Positions 1 through 6,729 of a DNA stretch of 28,207 nucleotides are shown one piece after another. Origin of the DNA: an uncultured Bacilli bacterium (lineage in GTDB: Bacteria; Bacillota_I; Bacilli_A; RF39; UBA660); NCBI GenBank assembly GCA_934096715.1, contig CAKOMQ010000017.1:1-28207 (forward strand), written 5' to 3'. Each line of letters opens with the position of its first letter. Positions within the stretch are counted from its first letter, which is position 1. A program made the translations under genes and the position numbers. The notes beneath the pieces were generated by a model, which made no database searches, was not told where the DNA came from, and saw nothing but the letters and a program-made list of their open reading frames with translations.

Positions 1-578
1 CCCTCTAAATACATATCAAATATTTTTTCTACATAGGGACGAGTAGCATTATCAATAATCATTGTTTTATCATCAGCGCTCTTGTAACCAAATGGTCTTT
101 GACCTGGAATATGTCCTGATTTAATTGCACCATTTAATCCAAATTTTGTTCTTTCTGATACAATTTCTATTTCTAACTGTGATAAAACTGTAAGCATTCT
201 TACAAAGAATCTTCCATTAGCAGTAGAAGTATTAACGTCATCTCTATCACATAGTAGAAAGCAATTATATTGTTCTAAAACTGATATTAGTTCTTCCAAA
301 TCACGAACCGAACGGGTAATTCTATCTAGCTTATAAGCAACAATATAATTTATTTTTCCTTCTTTCATATCTTGTAGCATTGCTTGAAATTGAGGTCGAT
401 GTTCCATATCCTTAGCAGATATTCCAGCGTCTTTATAGACCTTATAAACTTCTAAATCTTTAAAATTACATAATTGAAGCAATTTTTCTTCCTGTTCTCC
501 TAAACTAAATCCTTCTCTTGCTTGATCTTCTGTTGATACACGAATATAAACTCCTGCTGTTTTCCTTTCATTATCCAT
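1..578 (-). CDS. Large serine recombinase (site-specific integrase), 3' part cut off by window edge
   Basis: Site-specific DNA recombinase of the resolvase/invertase superfamily that would cut and join att sites through a serine-DNA bond to move a mobile element. Reading the minus strand from ATG at 578, about 192 residues are present. The N-terminal resolvase fold is clear: YIRVSTEDQ places the catalytic serine at residue 15, followed by DAGISAKD and the YKLDRITRS motif typical of the catalytic core. After the long helix, GHIPGQRPFGYK begins the recombinase domain found in large serine recombinases of conjugative transposons and phages, so this is not a small resolvase. An in-frame ATG at 587 abuts the AAAGGAGA ribosome site, too close to work well, so 578 is preferred. 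The family is seen directly; the element type is inferred because the rest lies outside the window. Confidence 0.9.
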   Translation of the reverse strand, partial: MDNERKTAGVYIRVSTEDQAREGFSLGEQEEKLLQLCNFKDLEVYKVYKDAGISAKDMEHRPQFQAMLQDMKEGKINYIVAYKLDRITRSVRDLEELISVLEQYNCFLLCDRDDVNTSTANGRFFVRMLTVLSQLEIEIVSERTKFGLNGAIKSGHIPGQRPFGYKSADDKTMIIDNATRPYVEKIFDMYLE

Positions 579-619
579 AATTATCATTCTCCTTTCTTTT
601 TAGGGTAGTGAAAGGCACC

Positions 620-648
620 AAAAAAGGTGTCACATAACAAGGACACCT
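620..648 (-). terminator. Intrinsic terminator upstream of the recombinase gene
   Basis: On the minus strand AGGTGTC and GACACCT form a 7-bp stem around a 10-base loop, followed by a run of T (complement of A620-A625). It would end transcripts from the 720-992 gene before the recombinase. If the recombinase promoter lies upstream of it, it would instead act as an attenuator. Confidence 0.6.
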
Positions 649-665
649 CTAGATTTTATTGATTA

Positions 666-678
666 TTTGTACGACAAA
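666..678. other. Small palindrome, possible operator
   Basis: TTTGT-ACG-ACAAA is a perfect 5-3-5 inverted repeat between the recombinase and the small gene 720-992. It could be a repressor or recombinase binding site, but a match of this size can occur by chance in AT-rich DNA. Confidence 0.2.
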
Positions 679-719
679 AACAACCAATATTATGGGAGTA
701 TCTAAACTCTCAAATCAAT

Positions 720-992
720 TTAATGCCTTGCTATGTATTCTGATAATTCAGATAATGGAACTTTATTTTGTAAGTTCCCTAAATAAAAATATTTCTGTTC
801 ATTAAAGAACAAGTATAACTGGTTATTTATTATAACCTTATGAGGTTCAACATACGCTAGATTAGTATGTTCAACAATTCGTAAGCAACCTTCGTAGATT
901 TTATATTTCTGCTTACTAAATTTGCAAGACCAATCGATTTTGGTTTTGAGTTCATCACTCATATTGATTTTCTTCTTAATTATTTTAATCAT
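720..992 (-). CDS. Small unrecognised protein (90 aa) next to the recombinase
   Basis: I do not recognise this protein. It is 90 residues, has a basic N-terminus (KIIKKK), no membrane segment and no signal peptide, and an aromatic-rich middle (LYLFFNEQKYFYLGN). Translation from ATG at 992 is supported by AAAGG about 12 bases upstream; an inner ATG eleven codons later has no better ribosome site. It runs in the same direction as the recombinase and is separated from it by a terminator at 620-648. It is probably cargo or a regulator of the mobile element, which is inference from position only. The alternative is that it is not expressed. Confidence 0.5.
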   Translation of the reverse strand: MIKIIKKKINMSDELKTKIDWSCKFSKQKYKIYEGCLRIVEHTNLAYVEPHKVIINNQLYLFFNEQKYFYLGNLQNKVPLSELSEYIARH

Positions 993-1024
993 ATCACATC
1001 ACACCTTTCTTTGCAATAACGCAC

Positions 1025-1049
1025 AAAAAAATCAACTATTTCTAGTTGA
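1025..1049 (-). terminator. Terminator of tRNA-Gly
   Basis: On the minus strand TCAACTA-GAAA-TAGTTGA forms a 7-bp stem closed by a GAAA tetraloop and followed by seven T (complement of A1025-A1031). It lies 41 bases past the tRNA 3' end and fits as the native tRNA terminator. Confidence 0.8.
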
Positions 1050-1090
1050 CTTAATCATTAACGTCACATTGGTGCGACGATTTTATCTTA

Positions 1091-1164
1091 TGGAGCAGAT
1101 GATGGGAATCGAACCCACGTCAGGAGCTTGGAAGGCTCTTATTCTACCATTAAACTACATCTGC
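1091..1164 (-). tRNA. tRNA-Gly (anticodon TCC)
   Basis: Read on the minus strand, the acceptor arms GCAGATG (1164-1158) and CATCTGC (1101-1095) pair over seven bases. The D-arm contains the normal TGGTAGAA stretch, the anticodon loop reads CTTCCAA giving anticodon TCC, and the T-arm contains GGTTCGATTCC. The discriminator is T, as expected for bacterial tRNA-Gly, and CCA is encoded (1093-1091). The promoter at 1185-1212 and terminator at 1025-1049 make it a single-gene transcript. Confidence 0.97.
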
Positions 1165-1184
1165 AACAAGCGACTACGTATCTA

Positions 1185-1212
1185 ATTATATCATAATTCA
1201 TGAGAAAATCAA
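1185..1212 (-). promoter_or_regulatory. Promoter of tRNA-Gly
   Basis: Minus-strand TTGATT (1212-1207) and TATAAT (1190-1185) are 16 bases apart, placing the transcription start about 10 to 15 bases before the tRNA. Confidence 0.7.
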
Positions 1213-1219
1213 CTATATA

Positions 1220-1249
1220 TTGAAAATTCTTTATTATTTATGGTAAAAT
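1220..1249 (+). promoter_or_regulatory. Promoter of the acyl/lipid operon
   Basis: TTGAAA (1220-1225) and TAAAAT (1244-1249) are 18 bases apart. Transcription would start almost at the AGAAGG ribosome site, leaving a very short leader. Confidence 0.55.
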
Positions 1250-1268
1250 TATCTCAAGAAGGTATAAT

Positions 1269-2111
1269 ATGAAAAAAAAGTTTGGAGATAGAAAAGATGC
1301 TAAAAGAGTTAGAGATATTTCAGGGTTAAATCAAATATTGATTGATTTAAAGCCTAAAAGATCTCTTGGAGAAGTTTATATTAATAGAAAAATCGATGTA
1401 ACAAATGTCATAAGCTACTTAGATGATTATAAAAAAAATCATGATGAAAAACTGACGTTTTTCTACATTTTTACTGCAGCAATTGCAAAAACAATGTATC
1501 ATAGAAACAAATTAAATAGATTTGTTGCAAATAGACATTTATATGAACATAACGAATTAGTAATTTCATTTGTTGCTAAAATAGAATTCAATGACGATTC
1601 AGAAGAAGTCATGGTACTTATACCAATTAATGACGATGATAATCTATTTACTATAGCAAATAAAATTCAAGAAAAAGTCAGCAGCATTAGAAATAAAACT
1701 GCTAAAAGTGAAGGTGCAAATGATGCTATCCTAATATTAGGAAAGCTTCCTAATATAATAAGAGTACCAATAATAGGATTATTTAAATATCTAGACAGAA
1801 TTGGCCATGTTCCAGCAAGTCTAATCAAAGATAATTTATATTATAGTAGCATGATAATATCAAATATTGGTAGCATCAAAAGTGATGCTATTTACCACAA
1901 CTTAACTGATTTTGGTACATGCTCTGGCTTAATTGCTACTGGTGAAATTAAAGAAGAAAATGGAAAATACTATTGTGAATTTGGAGCAACAATCGACGAA
2001 AGAGTTGCAGATGGATACTATTTAGTAAAATCTGTTCATATGATTGAACAATTATTAAATGATCCAAAATTGTTAGAGGAGCGTATTGATGAAAAAATCA
2101 AAACAACTTAA
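1269..2111 (+). CDS. E2/CAT-fold acyltransferase-like protein lacking the catalytic histidine
   Basis: Resembles the catalytic domain of 2-oxoacid dehydrogenase E2 / chloramphenicol acetyltransferase proteins, which move acyl groups to or from CoA. The whole 280-residue protein is this one domain; there is no lipoyl or subunit-binding domain. The N-terminal strand region, the S-x-x-GS segment (SNIGSI) and the C-terminal DERVADGYY followed by the helix ending LLNDPKLLE match the E2 layout. In E2 and CAT this last motif reads HxxxDG with the catalytic histidine; here the position is Glu244 (DERVADG, 243-249). It is therefore either catalytically altered or a structural relative. It starts at ATG 1269 after AGAAGG and overlaps the next gene by 23 bases, so it is probably made together with the acyl-CoA ligase and PlsC. 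The fold call is fairly firm; the function is unknown. Confidence 0.75.
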   Translation: MKKKFGDRKDAKRVRDISGLNQILIDLKPKRSLGEVYINRKIDVTNVISYLDDYKKNHDEKLTFFYIFTAAIAKTMYHRNKLNRFVANRHLYEHNELVISFVAKIEFNDDSEEVMVLIPINDDDNLFTIANKIQEKVSSIRNKTAKSEGANDAILILGKLPNIIRVPIIGLFKYLDRIGHVPASLIKDNLYYSSMIISNIGSIKSDAIYHNLTDFGTCSGLIATGEIKEENGKYYCEFGATIDERVADGYYLVKSVHMIEQLLNDPKLLEERIDEKIKTT

Positions 2112-3819
2112 AAGAGAAGAAGAATTAAGACCATGGATAAAGAATTATAAGAGTGCAAGAATTAATTTAGAATATCCACGCGGCAGTATCTCCGACGTTA
2201 TTATGGAAACTGCTAGAAAATATCCTGAATATAATGCATATGAATATCTAGGAAATAAAGTTACATATCGTAATTTTGTTAAAGAAATTGAAAATGCTGC
2301 TAAAGCTCTAAAAAATTATGGAGTTTCTAAAGGAGATCGTGTGTGCATATGTATGCCAAACACTCCAGAAGGAGTAATAATGGTCTACGCCACAAATTTA
2401 ATAGGTGCTATAGCAACTATGATTCATCCATTATCAAGTGAAAAAGAAATGGAAACTTATATAAATCAAGTTGATTCAACATTTATGTTAGTCATAGATG
2501 CGGCTTTAGAAAAAGTACTTAGAATAAAGAAAAATACAAAATTGCAAAAAATATTAGTTGCATCTGCATCTGAATCAATGCCATATGTAAAAAAGAATTT
2601 ATATAAAATTGGAAACATGGGAAAAATTATAATTCCAAAAGATGATGAAGACATAGTGCTTTGGTCAAATTTCATAAATACTGCTAAAGATTTTGTTGGA
2701 GTGTGTTATGAGCCAAGAACAGCATATGATCCCGCAGTTATCCTTTATAGCGGCGGAACAACTGGAAAGCCAAAAGCCATTCTTTTATCAAATCTAAATT
2801 TTAATGCCCTTGCATATCAAGCACACGAAATGATCAATCAAGTAGTGCCGGGAAACAGTCTTTTATCATTGCTTCCAATATTTCATGGATTTGGATTAGC
2901 AGTATGTATTCATACTCCACTAGTTTTTGGAATGAAGTGTACATTAATCCCCCAATTTAAAGCAAAAGAATTTGGTGATTTAATAAAAAAACACAAGCCA
3001 AATTTTATAGTAGGAGTTCCAACTTTATTTGAAGCACTCTTAAAGCAAAAATTAAAAGATACTGATTTGGAATGCGTTGAAGCTGTTATAAGCGGCGGAG
3101 ATTTTTTATCAGAAAATCAAAAGAAAGCAATCGATAAATATCTAGAAGAACACGGATCAACGGCAACAGTAAGGCCAGGATATGGATTAACCGAATCAAC
3201 TGGTGCAACATGTTTGTCTCCAGAAAATGGCTATAAGTACGGTTCAATTGGCTATCCACTTCCTGATATGTATTTTAAAATTGTTGAACCTGATTCTCAT
3301 AAACCAGTCGAACCATGTGTAGATGGTGAAATATGCATAAGTGGTCCAACTGTTATGCTCGAATATCTAAACGATCCTAAAGAAACTAATCAAGTGTTAA
3401 GAGTTCACGAAGATGGAAATGTTTGGCTACATACCGGAGACATAGGCTGTATGGATAAAGATGGAACAATTTTCTTTAAACAAAGAATCAAAAGAATAAT
3501 CGTATCAAGTGGTTACAATGTTTATCCATCTTACATAGAAAATGTAATTTTATCACACCCTAAAGTAGAAGCTTGTACAGTCATAGGCGTTCCACACCCA
3601 TACCGTGGTCAAGTTGCTAAAGCATACATTGTTTTAAAACAAGGAATAGATTTGAATGGAGAAATTAAAAAAGAAATAAAAGAACTATGTAATAAAAATA
3701 TTAGCTACTATGCAATACCCAATGAATATGAATATATTGAAAAGATGCCAACAACTTTAGTAGGAAAAGTAGCTTTTAAAAAGTTAGAAGAAAGTAACAA
3801 TGATGAAAAGGAGAAATAG
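2089..3819 (+). CDS. AMP-dependent acyl-CoA synthetase / acyl ligase
   Basis: Activates a carboxylic acid, probably a fatty acid, with ATP to an acyl-AMP and then joins it to CoA or a carrier. This is a full-length ANL-superfamily enzyme of 576 residues. The phosphate-binding loop YSGGTTGKPKA is near residue 220, the GYGLTEST motif near 363, HTGDIG near 455, and the hinge KRIIVSSGYNVYP near 470. The C-terminal domain ends with TLVGKVAFKKL, which carries the expected catalytic lysine. ATG 2089 is chosen over the adjoining TTG because AGAGGAG lies at proper distance. It overlaps both neighbours, and lies between an E2/CAT-fold protein and a PlsC acyltransferase, which suggests activation of fatty acids for lipid acylation. 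Chain-length specificity cannot be read from the sequence. Confidence 0.92.
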   Translation: MKKSKQLKREEELRPWIKNYKSARINLEYPRGSISDVIMETARKYPEYNAYEYLGNKVTYRNFVKEIENAAKALKNYGVSKGDRVCICMPNTPEGVIMVYATNLIGAIATMIHPLSSEKEMETYINQVDSTFMLVIDAALEKVLRIKKNTKLQKILVASASESMPYVKKNLYKIGNMGKIIIPKDDEDIVLWSNFINTAKDFVGVCYEPRTAYDPAVILYSGGTTGKPKAILLSNLNFNALAYQAHEMINQVVPGNSLLSLLPIFHGFGLAVCIHTPLVFGMKCTLIPQFKAKEFGDLIKKHKPNFIVGVPTLFEALLKQKLKDTDLECVEAVISGGDFLSENQKKAIDKYLEEHGSTATVRPGYGLTESTGATCLSPENGYKYGSIGYPLPDMYFKIVEPDSHKPVEPCVDGEICISGPTVMLEYLNDPKETNQVLRVHEDGNVWLHTGDIGCMDKDGTIFFKQRIKRIIVSSGYNVYPSYIENVILSHPKVEACTVIGVPHPYRGQVAKAYIVLKQGIDLNGEIKKEIKELCNKNISYYAIPNEYEYIEKMPTTLVGKVAFKKLEESNNDEKEK

Positions 3820-4564
3820 TTACATAGGTTACTATTTCTTTTCTCGTTTAGCTATACCTTTCTATTATCTATTCTTTGGTGGAAAAATTATTGGTAAAGA
3901 AAATATACCCAAAAAAGGCAAATGCATTTTAGCTGGAAGACATATGGGATATTTTGATGCATTTCTGTTATGTTCTTCTACACATAGACCACTTCATTTT
4001 ATAGCAAAAAAAGAATTATTCTCGAACTTTATAACTAGATGGTTTTTTAATACTATGCATTTAATACCAGTTGATAGAAAAAATAAAAATCCAAAAGTTT
4101 ATCAAGAAGTCGAAAAAATATTAAACGACAATAAAATTATTTGTATATTTCCGGAGGGTACTTTTAATAAAGAAGGTAATGACATGCTTCCATTTAAAAC
4201 TGGTACCGTAAAATTTGCTTTAGAAAATGACTGTGAAATAGTGCCATTCGCAATTTCAGGAAAATATAAAATATGGAATAGACCAAAACTAATCATTGGA
4301 AGACCATTTAAAGTAACTGATATGGATATTGAATCAGCTAACAAATTGTTATTCGATAAAGTAAATAATCTACTTGAAATTGCAAGAGAACCAATATATT
4401 TCAAAGTCTTAAAATATATTAAAAAAGAAGAAAAAGTATCTGTATCATTAATCCAAAAGAAATTTAAAATAAGTAACGAACACGCAAAACATGTAATGAA
4501 ATTATTAGAAAAGCAAGAAATATTTGATGTTAGAAATGATAATAAACTTAAAAAAGTATTATAA
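3800..4564 (+). CDS. plsC: PlsC-type 1-acylglycerol-3-phosphate acyltransferase with a C-terminal FtsK-gamma-like winged helix
   Basis: Transfers an acyl group to lysophosphatidic acid or a similar lysolipid at the membrane. The HxxxxD catalytic motif is present (RHMGYFDAF, His48 and Asp53), as is the glycerophosphate-binding FPEGTF motif (117-122). A hydrophobic stretch near residues 10-28 would hold it to the membrane. After the acyltransferase domain, residues about 200-254 (VSVSLIQKKFKIS, then HAKHVMKLLEKQEIF) resemble the winged-helix gamma domain of FtsK, an unusual addition to a PlsC protein. Two start ATGs adjoin at 3800 and 3803; the ribosome site is weak, so translation is probably coupled to the upstream gene, which it overlaps by 20 bases. 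It is the last gene of the acyl operon. Confidence 0.88.
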   Translation: MMKRRNSYIGYYFFSRLAIPFYYLFFGGKIIGKENIPKKGKCILAGRHMGYFDAFLLCSSTHRPLHFIAKKELFSNFITRWFFNTMHLIPVDRKNKNPKVYQEVEKILNDNKIICIFPEGTFNKEGNDMLPFKTGTVKFALENDCEIVPFAISGKYKIWNRPKLIIGRPFKVTDMDIESANKLLFDKVNNLLEIAREPIYFKVLKYIKKEEKVSVSLIQKKFKISNEHAKHVMKLLEKQEIFDVRNDNKLKKVL

Positions 4565-4578
4565 TAAAGTAAATAAAT

Positions 4579-4597
4579 AATTTTTATTTTAAAAATT
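4579..4597 (+). terminator. Weak AT-only hairpin, possible operon end
   Basis: AATTTTTA-TTT-TAAAAATT forms an 8-bp AT-only stem shortly after the PlsC stop. There is no clean T-run, so termination here would be inefficient. Confidence 0.25.
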
Positions 4598-4630
4598 GTT
4601 TACATTTTCATTTGTTAGTTGTGTTTTTAC

Positions 4631-4658
4631 TTGATTTTTGATACACTTTACTTATAGT
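4631..4658 (+). promoter_or_regulatory. Promoter of the first SipW-signal protein gene
   Basis: TTGATT (4631-4636) and TATAGT (4653-4658) are 16 bases apart, followed at once by AAAGGAGA. The leader would be almost absent. Confidence 0.5.
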
Positions 4659-4671
4659 AAAGGAGAATATG

Positions 4672-5331
4672 ATGGAGAGTAATAAGCAAAATAATATGAT
4701 ATTGTTTGCAATAGGTGCTATAATGTTATTAATATTTGTACTAGGAGCAACATACGCTTATTTTAGCATTGGCATCCAAGATGACACTACTCAAACAGAT
4801 GTAACTGGAGAAGCTAATGACTATGGTACTGCAACACTTACAACTACAACTAAAAATTTATATTTTAAGTTTGTAAGTGATGAAATGGGTGAAGACAACA
4901 AAGGTATTACCTACTATGCAAATAATCAAACAGTAGGGACCCCACTTACAACTAATCCGAATTACGTATTAGCAACAGCAAGCTTAATTGATGGCATATT
5001 TGCTCTTGATTGTACATACAACTTCAAATTAACAGCAAGCGTAACAAACGCTATTTCAGATAACAGTGATGATGATGTAAAAATCACTATTGGTGATACT
5101 ACTAAAACATTAAAAGAAATCACTGCTGCTGGTGCAAATGGTGTAATCGTAAGTGGAACTATAACTAAGTTAGAAACAGGTGCTGATAAAACTATTCCAA
5201 TATCAGGTGTAGTAGTCAATTCAGAAACTGCACAAGATGACTTATCGAATAACAGTTTTACAATAACAATCGCACCATATACTAATGGTTCAACAAAATC
5301 GTTTGCCTGTTCTAAATCTAAAACAGCATAA
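4672..5331 (+). CDS. Secreted protein with SipW-type signal peptide (TasA/camelysin-like)
   Basis: Exported protein of 219 residues. It begins with a hydrophobic segment (residues 9-24) followed by GATYAYFS (25-32), the G-x-T-x-A-x-F cleavage pattern of proteins processed by the signal peptidase SipW, as in TasA and camelysin. The mature part is acidic, rich in Thr, Asn and Asp, predicted all-beta, and has two cysteines (near LDCTYNF and close to the C-terminus, FACSKS) that could form a disulphide. ATG 4672 is preferred to 4669 because it gives a six-base gap from GGAG. Monocistronic, with its own promoter and terminator. A paralogue starts at 27624 (shared words TNPNY, LATASL, LDCTYN, GVIVSG/GIIVSG). 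No SipW gene is in the window. Matrix-fibre or surface role is inference from the family. Confidence 0.8.
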   Translation: MESNKQNNMILFAIGAIMLLIFVLGATYAYFSIGIQDDTTQTDVTGEANDYGTATLTTTTKNLYFKFVSDEMGEDNKGITYYANNQTVGTPLTTNPNYVLATASLIDGIFALDCTYNFKLTASVTNAISDNSDDDVKITIGDTTKTLKEITAAGANGVIVSGTITKLETGADKTIPISGVVVNSETAQDDLSNNSFTITIAPYTNGSTKSFACSKSKTA

Positions 5332-5348
5332 TTTTATAAGAAACAAAG

Positions 5349-5374
5349 TACTGACCAAGTCAGTATTTTCTTTT
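5349..5374 (+). terminator. Terminator after the SipW-signal gene
   Basis: TACTGAC-CAA-GTCAGTA makes a 7-bp stem with a 3-base loop, followed by TTTTCTTTT. Confidence 0.85.
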
Positions 5375-5411
5375 ATATAAAAAATAATTCTGATAAATTA
5401 ATGTAAATCAA

Positions 5412-5440
5412 TTGCATTTTGCCTTGCATTAAGTTATAAT
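5412..5440 (+). promoter_or_regulatory. Promoter of the repeat-protein/McrB operon
   Basis: TTGCAT (5412-5417) and a perfect TATAAT (5435-5440) are 17 bases apart. It would drive the four genes from 5460 to 10413, as no terminator is visible between them. Confidence 0.75.
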
Positions 5441-5459
5441 TTATACTAGGTGGTAGTCT

Positions 5460-6704
5460 ATGAAAGGTAGAAAAAGTACAATTAGTTATAGTTCTCACGT
5501 TGAGCCTTTAGAAAGATTCAATAAACTTAACATCAACGATCAAAATGAACTATTAAAAGATATCTTAAAAGATGCTTACGGTTCAAGAGACAAAGTAAAA
5601 GCAGAAACATTATTAAAAATTGAAAACTTAGCTAAAGAAAAAGATGAAAGAACAATAAGACTTGAAAACTCAGTTACTGTAGAAAACGATGGTACCAATT
5701 TAGTATTTTCATTCTCAAGAACAAAAGTGTTACCAATTCTTATATTTTACATTGGACTTTTAGTACTACTTAGTAGTGCGGCTACATTCTCATATTTACG
5801 TGATATGAAATTATCAGAACTAAATGTTGATATAAATGGCGATGGTATTCCAGATTTAAACATTGATACAAATAATGATGAAATAGCAGATGTAAATATA
5901 GACACGGATGGAGACGGAAAACCTGATCGTAACATTGACTACATGGGAAATCGTATACCAACATTCAATGTTATTAAAGAAGATGGAAGTTTATTCAATA
6001 AAATGAATCAGGATACAAATGGCGATGGAAAATGTGATTTAAATTGTGATACAAATGACGATGGATGGCCAGATATTAATATTGATTTAGATGGAGATGG
6101 AAAACCTGATATGGCTATTGATGCTGATGGAACTGGATATCCAACTTTAAATATCGACGTTAATGGAGACGGTAAATGTGATATTCAATGTGATACAAAC
6201 GGTGATGGCATTTGTGATGAATATTGTTTAGGCAAAGAAACACTAAAATATTTAGATTATAATGATATAAAAGATAATAGTAATTTAATTACAACAAGAA
6301 TTCCTGCCATAAATGTTATTGGTGAAGAAATAGAATGTAATAATTTATATCCGACTGATCAACCAGAAGCAAATGCAAAAAAGGAATGTACAACTAAATT
6401 AACAGTACAAAATATTTCAGATGTAGATGTACCATATTCAATAAGTTTAAACGTTTTAACTAATACTTACACAAGTAATAATTTCAAATATAAAATAAAC
6501 AGCACTAATGGTGGCGGAGAACACTCTAACTATGTTACCGTACCAAAAAGTGGAACGAACACAGTATTTGAAAAAGTTACAGTAAGAGCAGGACTAACTC
6601 AAGAATATAATATTTCATTTATTCTTGAAGGAACTCAAGCTGAACAAAACTATGATGCTAACAAAGCATTTAATGGTATATTCAAAGTTGAAATAAAAAA
6701 ATAA
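5460..6704 (+). CDS. Membrane-anchored protein with thrombospondin type 3/dockerin-like acidic repeats
   Basis: A 414-residue protein with a basic-to-mixed cytoplasmic N-terminal region (1-88), one membrane segment (about 90-112), then an outside part. Residues 122-256 hold about eleven 12-residue units of the pattern N-x-D-x-[ND]-G-D-G-x-x-D, the calcium-binding loop of thrombospondin type 3 and dockerin repeats. Some units keep all ligands (DTDGDGKPD); others have decayed (DYMGNRIPT). Three units contain CDxxC pairs (near 192-196, 240-244 and 252-256), which may form disulphides. The C-terminal 130 residues look like a beta-sandwich (LTVQNISDVDVPYSI). The start follows AGGTGG at good spacing. 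It is first in an operon with an unknown protein, a membrane AAA+ NTPase and a DUF2357 protein, so it may be the outside partner of that complex. This partnership is inference; the topology is read from the sequence. Confidence 0.8.
   Translation: MKGRKSTISYSSHVEPLERFNKLNINDQNELLKDILKDAYGSRDKVKAETLLKIENLAKEKDERTIRLENSVTVENDGTNLVFSFSRTKVLPILIFYIGLLVLLSSAATFSYLRDMKLSELNVDINGDGIPDLNIDTNNDEIADVNIDTDGDGKPDRNIDYMGNRIPTFNVIKEDGSLFNKMNQDTNGDGKCDLNCDTNDDGWPDINIDLDGDGKPDMAIDADGTGYPTLNIDVNGDGKCDIQCDTNGDGICDEYCLGKETLKYLDYNDIKDNSNLITTRIPAINVIGEEIECNNLYPTDQPEANAKKECTTKLTVQNISDVDVPYSISLNVLTNTYTSNNFKYKINSTNGGGEHSNYVTVPKSGTNTVFEKVTVRAGLTQEYNISFILEGTQAEQNYDANKAFNGIFKVEIKK
5823..6227 (+). repeat. Coding repeats: about eleven 36-bp units
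   Basis: The DNA encodes tandem 12-residue calcium-loop units. The fifth unit (residues about 170-182) is 13 residues and has lost the acidic ligands. Units vary in DNA sequence, so the array is old rather than newly expanded. Confidence 0.8.
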
Positions 6705-6729
6705 AAGAAAAAGAATAGAAGGGTGAGAA

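Larger units (their letters stand above)
1..1020. mobile_element. Probable end of an integrated mobile element
   Basis: A large serine recombinase gene and a small unrecognised gene, both on the minus strand, sit just beyond the 3' end of a tRNA-Gly gene and its own terminator. Large serine recombinase genes usually lie at one end of the element they move, so the element probably extends leftward out of the window. I could not identify the att core, and the right boundary (about 1020, just past the tRNA terminator) is a guess. Confidence 0.4.

Noticed and set aside
922..1185. Open frame on the plus strand across the tRNA-Gly region
   Set aside because: It reads antisense through the tRNA, its terminator and part of the 720-992 gene, and has no ribosome site.
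1207..1217. Possible att repeat: AATCAACTA both at 1031 and 1208
   Set aside because: The shared word is short, and each copy already has a role (terminator stem and -35 box of the tRNA).
5747..5964. Two minus-strand frames across the acidic repeats
   Set aside because: They result from the regular codon pattern of the 12-residue repeats on the other strand.
5823..6227. CRISPR-like or satellite array
   Set aside because: The regular units are in-frame coding repeats of a calcium-loop protein, not equal repeats with unique spacers.
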